Below, in pieces: positions 1-9,240 of a stretch of DNA of 16,378 bases (position 1 is its first letter; every line of letters begins with the position of its first letter). The stretch is from Bacillus sp. JCM 19058 (lineage in GTDB: Bacteria; Bacillota; Bacilli; Bacillales_H; Bacillaceae_D). The stretch covers positions 1-16,378 of the forward strand of contig BAXO01000111.1 in assembly GCA_001310555.1 (NCBI GenBank). The letters run 5' to 3'. The notes under the pieces were generated by a model, which searched no databases, was not told the origin of the DNA, and was given only the letters and a program-made list of their open reading frames with translations. A program made the translations under genes and the position numbers.

Positions 1-43
1 TTACATACATTGTTTTGCTTCGCTCACTTAAGATTTTTAGGGC

Positions 44-57
44 TTAAAGGCCTTTAA
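44..57. repeat. perfect 14-bp palindrome at left edge
   Basis: TTAAAGGCCTTTAA is a perfect palindrome. It lies in the first 92 bases, where I see no assignable gene. Its function is unknown, and it could be chance in AT-rich spacer DNA. Confidence 0.3.
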
Positions 58-92
58 TTTACACTAGCTAAGCGCCCATTTTAGGGTAAAAG

Positions 93-122
93 AAAAGAAG
101 ATAGCTGCGGCTATCTTCTTTT
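93..122 (-). terminator. rho-independent terminator after malG (bidirectional form)
   Basis: Two perfect 13-base arms, 93-105 and 110-122, enclose a TGCG loop. The outer arms are A-rich on one side and T-rich on the other. Read on the minus strand, the stem is followed by a TTTTCTTTT tract and lies 13 bases past the malG stop. It therefore closes the malEFG operon. The symmetry would also allow termination of plus-strand transcription entering from the left. Confidence 0.85.
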
Positions 123-135
123 TAATGCGAATACA

Positions 136-977
136 TTATCCTTTTGTTGCGCCTGAGGTTAATCCAGAAATTAAGTATCGTTGAAGGTATAAGAATACAG
201 CGGCTATCGGAACAGCAATTAAAATAGCCCCTGCTGCAAACCGGGTAAAATTGTTAGCGAACTGATCGTTGACAAAGTTAAACAGCCCGAGTGCCAATGT
301 ATAGTTTTCTGGACTCCGTAAAATGATCCGGGGCAGAATAAAATCCATAAACGGACTCATGAAATTAAACAGGGCGACAACAGCTAGAATCGGCTTGGCT
401 AATGGAAGCATAATTGTAAAGAAAATCCGGAAATGGCCAGCCCCGTCCAGCTTAGCTGATTCGTTTAGCTCGTTCGGAATCGTGTCAAAATAGCCTTTTA
501 CAAGGAAAGCATTCATTGGAATCGATGTCCCTACGTAAATCAAGATTAATCCCAACAGAGAATCAAGCAAGCCAACCGTATTTAATAGAATGTATAGTGC
601 AACCATCGCCATAATAACAGGGAATAGCTGTAACAGTAAGAACATATACAATCCATAGGTTCGACCGACAAAGCGGTACCGAGAGAAGGCATAGGCCGTT
701 AAAGCTACTAATAGCGTCGAGAAAAACGATGTGGAAAATGCGACAATTAACGTATTTTTATACCAAAGTAAATAATCGCTACGCGGATCAAAAAACAACC
801 ATTCATAGTGACGAAACGACCAGTTTCGGGAATCATATTCGCTCCGTAAAGGCTCGTTCCTGGATTTAATGATAATCCAATCGTCCAAAGAAGGGGATAA
901 ACAATGATAACAATCGTGACAGCTAGAAATAAATAGATCGCTGCTACTTCCAAGCGCGATTTTGTTTGCCGATTCAT
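136..977 (-). CDS. malG: maltose/maltodextrin ABC transporter permease MalG (frameshifted)
   Basis: Second inner-membrane permease of a carbohydrate-uptake ABC importer (MalG/MdxG family, about 280 residues, normal length). The N-terminus starts MNRQTKSRLEVAAIYLFLAV and the C-terminus ends in SGLTSGATKG. The loop ESAKLDGAGHFRIFFTIMLP is the EAA motif that contacts the ATPase. Several hydrophobic spans are evident. The ATG overlaps the malF stop (TAATG) and has a GGAGG site 8 bases upstream, so the pair is translationally coupled. The frame breaks at the triple T 824-826 (AAA on the coding strand). Adding one base there joins NMIPE to NWSFRHYEWLFF and restores the family sequence. The gene is probably intact in the organism. 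No ATPase is encoded here, so a shared MsmX-type ATPase elsewhere is likely. Confidence 0.9.
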
Positions 978-2263
978 TAGACGCGTCCCTCCTCTTTAAA
1001 CGAGCTGCTGCGGCGAAACTGATAAATCGCAAAGCCAGCTACGATAAGTCCGATTATAATTGAAATAGCCGCGGCCATACTATATTGCGAATTATCAAAG
1101 GCTAAGCTATAGACCCATGAAATTAAGATATCAGTGCCACCCGCGCTCTGACCGCGGATCGCAGGCCCCCCTTGATTAAACAAATAAATAACATTGAAGT
1201 TGTTAAAGTTGCCAGCATATTGCATGATCAAAAGCGGAGCAGTAGCAAATAGTACATGTGGTAATGTCACAAACCTAAATTTTTGAATCCTACTCGCTCC
1301 ATCTATATCGGCGGCCTCATACCAATCAGAAGAGATGCTCTGCAGAATTCCTGTAAACATGGCAAACACAAATGGAAAACCGAGCCAGGTCTGAATGGCG
1401 ATGAGTGCCGTTCTTGTCCAAAATGGGTCACTGAGCCAAGGGATGTTAGAACCGAACAACGGGACCATAATATCCCTGTTAATCGCACCAAAATTATCAT
1501 TAAACATCGCCGAAAAAAAATAAGGATCGTGACAAAAGCCGGCACGGCCCATGGCAAAATTAAAAACGTTCGAATCGTCTTCTTGAATTTAATTCGCTTG
1601 TCATTGACTAGCAATGCTAGCAGCAAAGCGACCGCGATTTGTAAGGTCGTTGCTATCAAGGTCCAAATAAGCGTCCATGAAAACACCGAGAAAAACGTAT
1701 TACGCCAAATCGGAACAGAAATCAAATTAATAAAATTTTCAAAACCAACCCATTCAAGCAAATTGCGGGGAGGGGAGTTGTATAAATCATAATTTGAGAA
1801 AGCCAGCCCCACCATGTAAAGCAATGGAAAAATAACTGTAAAGATTAAGAGAAACAAACCGGGTCCGATTAGAAGATACGGGAATCCTTTATCCCATGAT
1901 TGCCAAAAGCCCTCTCGCATACTTAAGGGGGAATGCCCTCGATTGATGTTAACAGCGCTTTTGTATGCATCGCGTAAATTTATAATGTAAAGCATCGCAG
2001 CAAATGCTGTTAGCAATAGCGCCATAATTCCTTGGCCCAGCAACACTCGAGAATCATCAATTCTCGGTAAAGTCCCTAAAGTGAACAGCCCCCAATATCC
2101 AATATTCAAAAAGTCATAAAATACTGTAATGAACACTGCACTTAACAGAAGAAATAACGAGCCTTTAATATAATGGTTATTATACAATTGCCCGATACCA
2201 GGAATGATCGAAAGCAAGCAAGCTAATCGCGGATTCTTTTGACTGGCACCCTTTTTTTACCAT
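977..2263 (-). CDS. malF: maltose/maltodextrin ABC transporter permease MalF (two frameshifts)
   Basis: First permease of the maltodextrin importer (MalF/MdxF family, about 428 residues). The N-terminus carries LLSIIPGIGQLYNNHYIKG, typical of Bacillus MalF. The transmembrane core and the EAA loop EAADIDGASRIQKFRFVTLP follow, and the end is KEEGRV. I place the start at the ATG 2261-2263, which has GAGGTGA upstream. The first break is at about 2210-2220, where GCTTGCTTGC looks like a 4-base CTTG duplication; removing one unit gives SAISLLSIIPGIGQ. The second is an 8-base A run at 1513-1520. There the expected junction is ILIF-SAMFNDNFGAIN, or with one extra Phe, so the run should be 6 or 9. The stop overlaps the malG start. 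Confidence 0.88.
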
Positions 2264-2314
2264 AACTGTCACCTCTAGCCTCACATATTCACAAATGAAT
2301 ACGCGTAATCGCAA

Positions 2315-2352
2315 GACGCAAGGCTAGCTTTATTTCGATAGCAGCTTGCGTC
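2315..2352 (-). other. intercistronic hairpin between malE and malF
   Basis: Arms GACGCAAG (2315-2322) and CTTGCGTC (2345-2352) pair perfectly. A second short GCTA/TAGC helix lies inside. There is no T tract on the minus-strand 3' side, so a full terminator is unlikely. By position it resembles the RNA structures that stabilise upstream binding-protein mRNA in many importer operons and let MalE exceed MalF and MalG. That role is inference. Confidence 0.6.
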
Positions 2353-2364
2353 TCGTCTCATCAC

Positions 2365-3646
2365 TTATTCGCTCGTGCCCATAATTTCAATATTTTCGTT
2401 GATTTGCCCGACTGCTTCTTCCAAAACCTCCTGCACATCGTCACCTTCAGAAATGAAGACAAATGCATCTTCCATAGGCTCCCAAACAGCTGACATGGCC
2501 GGGATATTTGGCATAGGTACAGCAAATTCTATTTGCTCCATAAAGCCAGCTTGAAGTTCGTGCTTAATCTCGACATCCACTCTGGCCGGAGGCTCCTCCG
2601 TATGCTCAAAGTAGGTGAATGAGTTTTCTTCATTAGTTAGAAAGAGGGCAAGCTCTGTAGCCCAATCGACATGCTCACTATATTCACTGACGAGCCACCC
2701 TTTAACAGTTGAATACGAAGCGAGGTTCTCTCCGTCAATCGTCGGCAGAGGAGCTACAGCCAATTTATCGCCTAATGCTTCGGAAAATTCTCCGATATTC
2801 CAAGGACCTGAGATTACAGCACCGACTTTTCCATCGACAAATAGACCAGTCATAATATCTCCAGTAATACCACGAGGAATATATTCATTATCAAAAAAAG
2901 CTTTGAATAAGCTCTCCTCCTTGAACAGAGCCTTCATTACCAAGTCCGATGTCATCGATATTATAGCTTCCATCGGTGTCTTGATTAAAGACATAGCCTC
3001 CGTACGATTGGAGGAAAGGGTACAAATAATAGAAGTTGGTCGCTTCCATTAAAAATCCGTATTCATCATTAGCGACATTCGTTAAGTTTGCCGCAATCTC
3101 TTGAAGTTCTTCGATCGTTTCAGGTGCCTCTGGTACGAGGTCCGTATTATACATGAGGGCGTACGTTTCCACAGCAACAGGTACTCCGAGTTGATGACCT
3201 TCATAGTTCAAAGCCTCAACCGCCCCTTCGCTGTAACCTTCGAGCTGTTCGTCTGTTAAATCCAATTCTGCCGCTAAGCCTTGAAGGTGAATGTCTCCAA
3301 AACGGTCATTAGGCTGAAAGAACAAATCGGGTCCAGCACCAGCCGGTGCATCCAATGAGAGGGCATCGAGTTGATCTAGCATCGAGAATGGTGTGATTTC
3401 TACCTCGATTCCCGTTTCCTCTGTAAATCGTGCCGTAATCTTTTCATAGGCATCTAAATGGCGATCTTCATCGTTCACCCACATCGAGAGTGACTCCGGC
3501 TTTGTAGATTCAACCTGTGATTCACCGCCTTCGTCTACAGCTCCATCTTGAGGAGAAGCTTGCTCATCTCTGTCAGGCCCACAAGCAGCAAGTGACAATG
3601 AAAGCGCTACTACCGAGCTACACAAAAAAAGCTGTTTTGTTTTCAT
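2365..3646 (-). CDS. malE: maltose/maltodextrin-binding lipoprotein MalE (one frameshift)
   Basis: Solute-binding lipoprotein of the importer, about 426 residues. The signal peptide MKTKQLFLCSSVVALSLSL ends in the lipobox LAAC, with Cys22 as the lipidation site. An acidic linker follows, then the family-1 binding-protein fold (SMWVNDEDRHLDAYEKI, PDLFFQPNDRFGD). Typical MalE ligand-side motifs are present in the C-lobe (ISGPWNIGEF, VAPLPTIDGE). The frame breaks in a 7-base A run at 2893-2899. Six bases join LIQSFF directly to DNEYIPRGITGDIM. The ATG is preceded by an AGGGGG site. It is the first gene of the operon and is transcribed from the promoter at 3730-3758. The protein is strongly acidic overall. 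Substrate is inferred from family and neighbours, not shown. Confidence 0.92.
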
Positions 3647-3684
3647 ACTTAAATATCCCCCTTATATCATCTAATAAGACAAAC

Positions 3685-3694
3685 GTTGCGCAAA
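3685..3694. promoter_or_regulatory. putative operator site 1 (malE leader)
   Basis: GTTGCGCAAA lies about 30 bases downstream of the predicted malE transcription start. It matches the TTTGYRCAAA motif also found at 3785-3794 and 6008-6017. Together with the following AAT it matches site 3 over TTGYGCAAAAAT. A short palindrome with a central CG is typical of LacI-family regulators such as MalR, but the regulator is not in the window. Confidence 0.45.
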
Positions 3695-3729
3695 AATATA
3701 TAAATCTATCGTTCACCCTATCAATTGGG

Positions 3730-3758
3730 AGTATATCATGATGAATTTAAATTGACAA
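3730..3758 (-). promoter_or_regulatory. sigma-A-type promoter of malEFG
   Basis: On the minus strand, TTGTCA (3753-3758) and TATACT (3730-3735) are separated by exactly 17 bases. Each differs from consensus at one position. Transcription would start near 3723 and give a leader of about 77 bases before the malE ATG. Confidence 0.7.
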
Positions 3759-3784
3759 CTAACTTTTAGAGATATAGAAAATCG

Positions 3785-3794
3785 TTTGCACAAA
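3785..3794. promoter_or_regulatory. putative operator site 2 (upstream of the neopullulanase gene)
   Basis: TTTGCACAAA lies just upstream of the -35 box at 3799. It is the exact reverse complement of the TTTGTGCAAA found before the amylase at 6008-6017. The flanking AATCG also gives a weak CcpA cre-like match, but the TG half is wrong, so I prefer a LacI-type local regulator. Confidence 0.45.
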
Positions 3795-3798
3795 TTCG

Positions 3799-3827
3799 TT
3801 GACAGAACTTATCTTTCTTTTTAAACT
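3799..3827 (+). promoter_or_regulatory. promoter of the neopullulanase gene
   Basis: TTGACA (3799-3804) is a perfect -35 box. TAAACT (3822-3827) lies 17 bases downstream and matches four of six -10 positions. It is divergent from the malE promoter, so both lie in one 210-base control region. Confidence 0.55.
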
Positions 3828-3857
3828 TTAGTTATTACGAATCAGGAGGCATAATTT

Positions 3858-5591
<1,734 letters not shown>

Positions 5592-5637
5592 TCGCATAGC
5601 TCACGAATCGACTCGCGTAGTCCGTGGGGCACCTTCA

Positions 5638-5675
5638 GCCAAAGCGGGAGCTAGCTTTTAAGCTCTCGCTTTGGC
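5638..5675 (+). terminator. strong hairpin after the neopullulanase gene
   Basis: Fifteen-base arms GCCAAAGCGGGAGCT and AGCTCTCGCTTTGGC pair with one G-T wobble around an 8-base loop. The following sequence is CCTCTCTTG rather than a clean T tract. It is either a weak terminator or a 3'-end stabiliser. Confidence 0.6.
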
Positions 5676-5771
5676 CCTCTCTTGATTCAAGGATGGATGG
5701 GCCGTCAGTAAGGGTGGTATTAGGAAATGGAGTTTTACAATGCTTTTATTTCCTCTGACCAAGTCGCTATG

Positions 5772-5795
5772 AAAAGCCGGGAAGATCGGCTTTTT
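5772..5795 (+). terminator. rho-independent terminator between the amylolytic genes
   Basis: AAAAGCCG (5772-5779) pairs with CGGCTTTT (5787-5794) and is followed by T. It isolates the amylase transcription unit from the neopullulanase gene. Confidence 0.65.
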
Positions 5796-5842
5796 CCCTC
5801 TCGGGCAATCAAAAAGAGATGATTAATTTTGAATAATGATAA

Positions 5843-5873
5843 TTGACAGCATTTTTTTTAAATATAATAATAT
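5843..5873 (+). promoter_or_regulatory. amylase promoter
   Basis: A perfect TTGACA (5843-5848) is followed by a T-rich spacer and several overlapping -10 candidates. These are TAATAA at 5865 (spacing 16), AATAAT at 5866 (17) and TAATAT at 5868 (19). The exact -10 is unclear because the spacer contains an 8-base T run of uncertain length. Transcription would start near 5878. Confidence 0.6.
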
Positions 5874-5879
5874 GGATAC

Positions 5880-5976
5880 AGCTAGTAATATGAGGGCAAC
5901 TGTTCGCCGTGTTTTCGTGGTAGCACGCGACAACCCCGGGTACTTCTTCTATTTAATAGAATGAGTGCCTTTTTTT
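5880..5976 (+). promoter_or_regulatory. structured 5' leader of the amylase mRNA, possible attenuator or riboswitch-like element
   Basis: The leader folds into a first hairpin, TCGCCGTG (5904-5911) with CACGCGA (5924-5930), with one bulged C. A CCCC/GGG junction follows, then an intrinsic terminator (5939-5976). The segment GGCAACT (5895-5901) can instead pair with AGTGCC (5964-5969), the terminator's 3' arm, with one bulge. That gives a plausible antiterminator. I cannot match it to a riboswitch class I know. Confidence 0.5.
5939..5976 (+). terminator. intrinsic terminator inside the amylase leader
   Basis: GGTACTTCTTCTA (5939-5951) pairs with TAGAATGAGTGCC (5957-5969), with one mismatch and two G-T wobbles. 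It is followed directly by seven T. It lies downstream of the amylase promoter and 69 bases before the ATG, so it must be bypassed for expression. Confidence 0.75.
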
Positions 5977-6007
5977 ATTGAATAGGGAGCGCAACATTCT
6001 TGTTCGA

Positions 6008-6017
6008 TTTGTGCAAA
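6008..6017. promoter_or_regulatory. putative operator site 3 (amylase 5' untranslated region)
   Basis: TTTGTGCAAA lies 28 bases before the amylase ATG and 13 bases before the ribosome binding site. It is identical to site 2 read on the other strand. Occupancy here would act as a roadblock to transcription coming from 5878. Confidence 0.45.
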
Positions 6018-6044
6018 AATTAAAATAATGAAGGGAGCAAACGA

Positions 6045-8135
6045 ATGAACTTATTGAACCGCTTAACATTTTTATTTGTTTTGACTACTGCTTTACTCAT
6101 CGGGTTGACTCTTCCTCATGACGCTTCGGCATCTACGAATTATTCCGAGGATGTCATTTATCAAATAGTTACCGATCGATTTAAGGACGGTAATCCGGAA
6201 AACAATCCCGAAGGCGCTCTTTATAGCGAAAACTGTGAGAATTTAACAAGGTATTGTGGCGGAGACTGGCAAGGAATCACAGAGCAGATTGAGAACGGAT
6301 ATTTTACTGAATTAGGAGTTTCTGCGCTATGGATTTCTCCACCATTCGAAAATGTGACCGGCCTTCATCCAGACGGGCATTCTTCTTATCACGGATACTG
6401 GGCAAGAGATTTCAAACGAACTAATCCGTTTTTTTGGAAGTAAGGAAGATTTCGAACAGTTAATCGAAGCGGCTCATGCAGCAAACCTTAAGGTCATCAT
6501 CGATTTTGTCCCAAATCATACCTCTCCGGTTGGTATTGAAGAAGGAGCATTATACGATGATGGGAATTTTTTTTAAGCGCGTATGACAATGACCCTGATG
6601 ACTTTTTTTTATAAAAATGGAGGCTCGTCCTTTACGGACTATGAGGATGAAATTTATCGTAATCTTTACGATCTGGCGAGCCTGAACCAGCATAATGAGC
6701 ACGTCGATCAGTATTTGAAAGATCGATTCGATATTGGCTCGATCTTGGAATTGATGGGATAAGGGTGGATGCAGTCGCCCATATGCCGATGGGATGGCAA
6801 AAGACCCTGATGGATGCCATCTACGACCATCGTCCTGTCTTTACTTTTGGTGAATGGTTTACAGGGGAGGACGGAAACGATAACTACCATCGCTTTATTA
6901 ACGATAGCGGCATGAACCTCCTCGATTTCCGTTTTGCCCAAACCGCCAGACGGGTGCTCATGGAAGGGCAGGGGACGATGTATGATCTTGAGGCGATGCT
7001 TCGCCATACAGCTAATGATTACGAGCGGCCCCAAGATCAAGTGACGTTTATCGACAACCATGACATGAATCGCTTTACAAAGGATGGATTACCTGAAAGG
7101 ATGACGGACATCGGCCTTGCATTCCTTCTAACCTCACGCGGCGTCCCAACTATCTACTATGGAACGGAGCACTATATGACAGGTGAGGGAGACCCGGAAA
7201 ATCGGAAAATGATGGGAAGCTTCGATCGTTCATCTCCGGCCTTTCGTATTATTAGTAAATTGAGTAACTTGCGTAAAGAAAACCGTGCACTCAGTTATGG
7301 AGAGACTAAGGAACGTTGGTTAAACGATGATGTGTTTATCTATGAACGGCAATTCGGTCACGATAAAATATTAGTGGCAATGAATCGAAGTTTAACAAAC
7401 CAGGTGCAAATTTCAAATTTACAGACCAATATGAGTCCGGGACAATATGAGGACGCTCTTAGCGGCTTACTTGATGGGCAAGCCCTTTCGATTACAGAAA
7501 ACGGGACGGCTCCAACGTTTAGTCTTTCCCCTGGAGAGGTAAGCGTATGGTCCGAGACTACTGATACGGCTGCTGCTCCGGTAATAGGGACGGTCAGCCA
7601 ACCGATGGGACAAAACGGGCAAACGATTAGTTTGTACGGGAATGGTTTTGGTCCTGGACAAGGTACCGTGACCATTGGGGAAAGCGTCGCTACTGTTGAA
7701 TCTTGGAATGATGAATCGATTGAAGTGACAATTCCAGAAATGGATGGCGGCCATTATTCAATTGAAGTTAATCGCGCTGATGGCGAGGAGGCTGCGTACT
7801 CAAACTTTGAAGTACTGAGTGGAAAATTGATACCTGTTCGAATTGTCGTCAATCAGCTAGAAACGTCTTTCGGTGAAAATGCCTATGTAGTCGGAAACGT
7901 ACACGAGCTCGGACAATGGCAAGTGGACAAAGCCATCGGGCCAATGTTTAATCAAGTACTCTATCAATATCCAACATGGTATTATGATGTTCATGTGCCA
8001 ATAAACAGTGAGCTGGAATTTAAATTCCTAATAAAAGACGCGGAAGGCAATGTGAGGTGGGAGCAAGGACAAAACCATCTTTACGAGACTTCCAATGGCG
8101 GAACTGACACGATTATCGTTAATTTTCAAGGATAG
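6045..8135 (+). CDS. secreted five-domain amylase of the CGTase-like GH13_2 type with CBM20 (four frameshifts)
   Basis: Extracellular starch-degrading enzyme, about 696 residues with a 29-residue signal peptide cut after ASA. The ATG has GAAGGGAG upstream. Domains in order are the catalytic barrel ([28 protein letters not shown]), domain C, an IPT/TIG domain (about 490-575: [19 protein letters not shown]) and a C-terminal CBM20 starch-binding domain ([19 protein letters not shown]). Catalytic residues are the Asp of GIRVDAVAH (about 241), the Glu of FGEWF (about 269) and the Asp of FIDNHDM (about 339). Differences from CGTases are Ala for the usual Lys in DAVKHMP, and a shortened stretch after NHTSP that lacks the region of CGTase Phe183. 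The central Tyr is kept (LSAYDND). It may therefore be an alpha-amylase rather than a true CGTase. Breaks: 6429-6435 (T7, expect 6), 6567-6574 (T8), 6603-6610 (T8, expect 7) and about 6722 (T missing in KDSIRYW). Confidence 0.9.
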
Positions 8136-8341
8136 AACTGGGGTACAAGCAATCTTCGACGGGCTGCGTGCCCCTTTACAAAAAGCCTTTCTCCTCGTTG
8201 TGTTTTTAATAATTTTGAAACGAGTGACCCCCAATATTTATCCGCAAAGTGAATATTAACTATAAAAGTCGATTTTTGTATACTAAAGAAACAAGCTTTT
8301 CTTTATTGGTTTTTCGTTTTCACTCGCTATGTAAGTGGAGG

Positions 8342-8420
8342 AGAGTGATTCGATATTTTCCTCCTGAAATTATTGCTATTATATCGAAATATTTCCTTCA
8401 TATGCAAATTTAGTCACTCT
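8342..8420. repeat. nested inverted repeat in AT-rich spacer
   Basis: The left arm AGAGTGATTCGATAT (8342-8356) is contiguous. Its complement is split into ATATCGAA (8381-8388) and TCACTCT (8414-8420). A competing GGAGGA/TCCTCC pair overlaps the left arm. There is no flanking target duplication or transposase, so mobile-element origin is not supported. Confidence 0.4.
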
Positions 8421-8977
8421 TCATAAATGCCTTATATTCTTATTCCATTCAGAAAATAAAAGGTATCAGCCCTTTCTTCTTATGTTACGAGTTGTAGACC
8501 ACCTAGATCATCTTTTACGATCATATTGGTTAACTCTGTGTTAATAGAGCACTATTATACGACTATTTTTCATTAAAGTGTAGCAAATGCAATAATGGTC
8601 TACAATGAAATTGAGAAGATACAATTCTCCATAATGATAGTCCGTAATCCATTCGACGATACGCCTAGAAAAAAAGAACAGCAATTTAAGTCAACCTTAT
8701 CAAACATTTCGTCCTTAAGATAAAGCGTCGTCCGAATAGGTTTCTTTGGATGAAAGTTTTTTGAGAATATCAATTTGGTTCGATAGGAATATCAGTCTAT
8801 TTTCTTACATAAAAAGGGGAACAACATTTCTAATAAAAGTACGAAATTGGTTACTGAACGACAAATAATTACTTGCTTGCAACAATTCCAAAAATGTTGA
8901 TATTACTTAAATACGAGCATTCAATGGTGAAAGCCGTTCCGTATGTATTTATCATATGTATTAGGCTGAATATCAAC

Positions 8978-9008
8978 GCTGTCCCAGTCATGAGGACAGC
9001 TTTTTTTT
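8978..9008 (+). terminator. orphan rho-independent terminator
   Basis: GCTGTCC (8978-8984) and GGACAGC (8994-9000) form a perfect stem followed by eight T. No protein gene precedes it for more than 800 bases. It either ends the amylase transcript far downstream or ends a small RNA. Confidence 0.8.
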
Positions 9009-9152
9009 CGTATAATCTGGTAAACTTAATTCGATGTCAGCTCGTTCCGACAAGCAGAACGATCGGGGAAGCGGGCCTCAATAAATCACACCTGCACCTT
9101 TGCAGGGAGTTAGGGAGGGCTTAACAAAAGTCCAGATAAAGTCACATACTTA

Positions 9153-9181
9153 TTGAATTGTAAAGTATAAACATTTATAAT
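9153..9181 (+). promoter_or_regulatory. promoter of the ABC exporter gene
   Basis: TTGAAT (9153-9158) and a perfect TATAAT (9176-9181) are spaced 17 bases apart. Transcription should start near 9188, inside the Fur-box-like sequence. Confidence 0.75.
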
Positions 9182-9201
9182 GATTATGATTATTATTATC
9201 A
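9181..9201. promoter_or_regulatory. Fur-box-like operator over the ABC exporter start site
   Basis: TGATTAT-G-ATTATTA (9181-9195) matches the Bacillus 7-1-7 Fur consensus TGATAAT-N-ATTATCA at 12 of 14 defined positions. It continues into TTATCA at 9196-9201, giving overlapping half-sites. It begins at the last base of the -10 box and covers the start site, the classic place for iron-dependent repression. Related Zur and PerR boxes are similar, so the metal is inferred. Confidence 0.6.
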
Positions 9202-9240
9202 ATTAGAAGTTGCTGCTTTTTAGGAAAAGGAGATGGACTC

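Larger units (their letters stand above)
8136..9152. other. gene-poor spacer between amylase and ABC exporter
   Basis: About 1 kb with stops in all frames and no reading frame that resembles a protein. Short frames at 8028-8234 (minus) and 8873-9124 (plus) have no good ribosome site or recognisable sequence. No clear terminator follows the amylase; CTCGTT/AACGAG near 8190-8225 and AAAGAA/TTCTTT near 8285-8305 are weak stems. The stretch holds a nested inverted repeat at 8342-8420 and a strong orphan terminator at 8978-9008. Confidence 0.6.

Noticed and set aside
1283..1792. 169-codon plus-strand frame opposite malF
   Set aside because: It lies antisense to the well-supported MalF sequence, has Arg/Lys-rich low-complexity composition and lacks a convincing ribosome site.
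2615..3052. 145-codon plus-strand frame opposite malE
   Set aside because: Shadow of the malE coding strand. The composition mirrors MalE codons and nothing is recognisable.
3777..3792. CcpA cre site upstream of the neopullulanase gene
   Set aside because: The CG and the downstream half fit, but the TG of the left half is AGA. The TTTGYRCAAA motif shared by three promoters explains the site better.
5891..5976. T-box leader before the amylase
   Set aside because: GTGGTAGCACG faintly resembles a T-box antiterminator core. However, the leader is far too short for stem I and lacks the AGTA and specifier features, and an amylase is not a usual T-box target.
7358..7754. Minus-strand frames opposite the amylase C-terminal domains
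   Set aside because: The plus strand here encodes clear IPT and CBM20 domains; the antisense frames match no family.
8342..8420. MITE or insertion-sequence remnant
   Set aside because: The inverted repeat has asymmetric arms, no target-site duplication and no transposase fragment nearby.
8873..9124. 83-codon plus-strand frame in the spacer
   Set aside because: It has no ribosome binding site and runs straight through a strong intrinsic terminator at 8978-9008, so translation of such a message is implausible.
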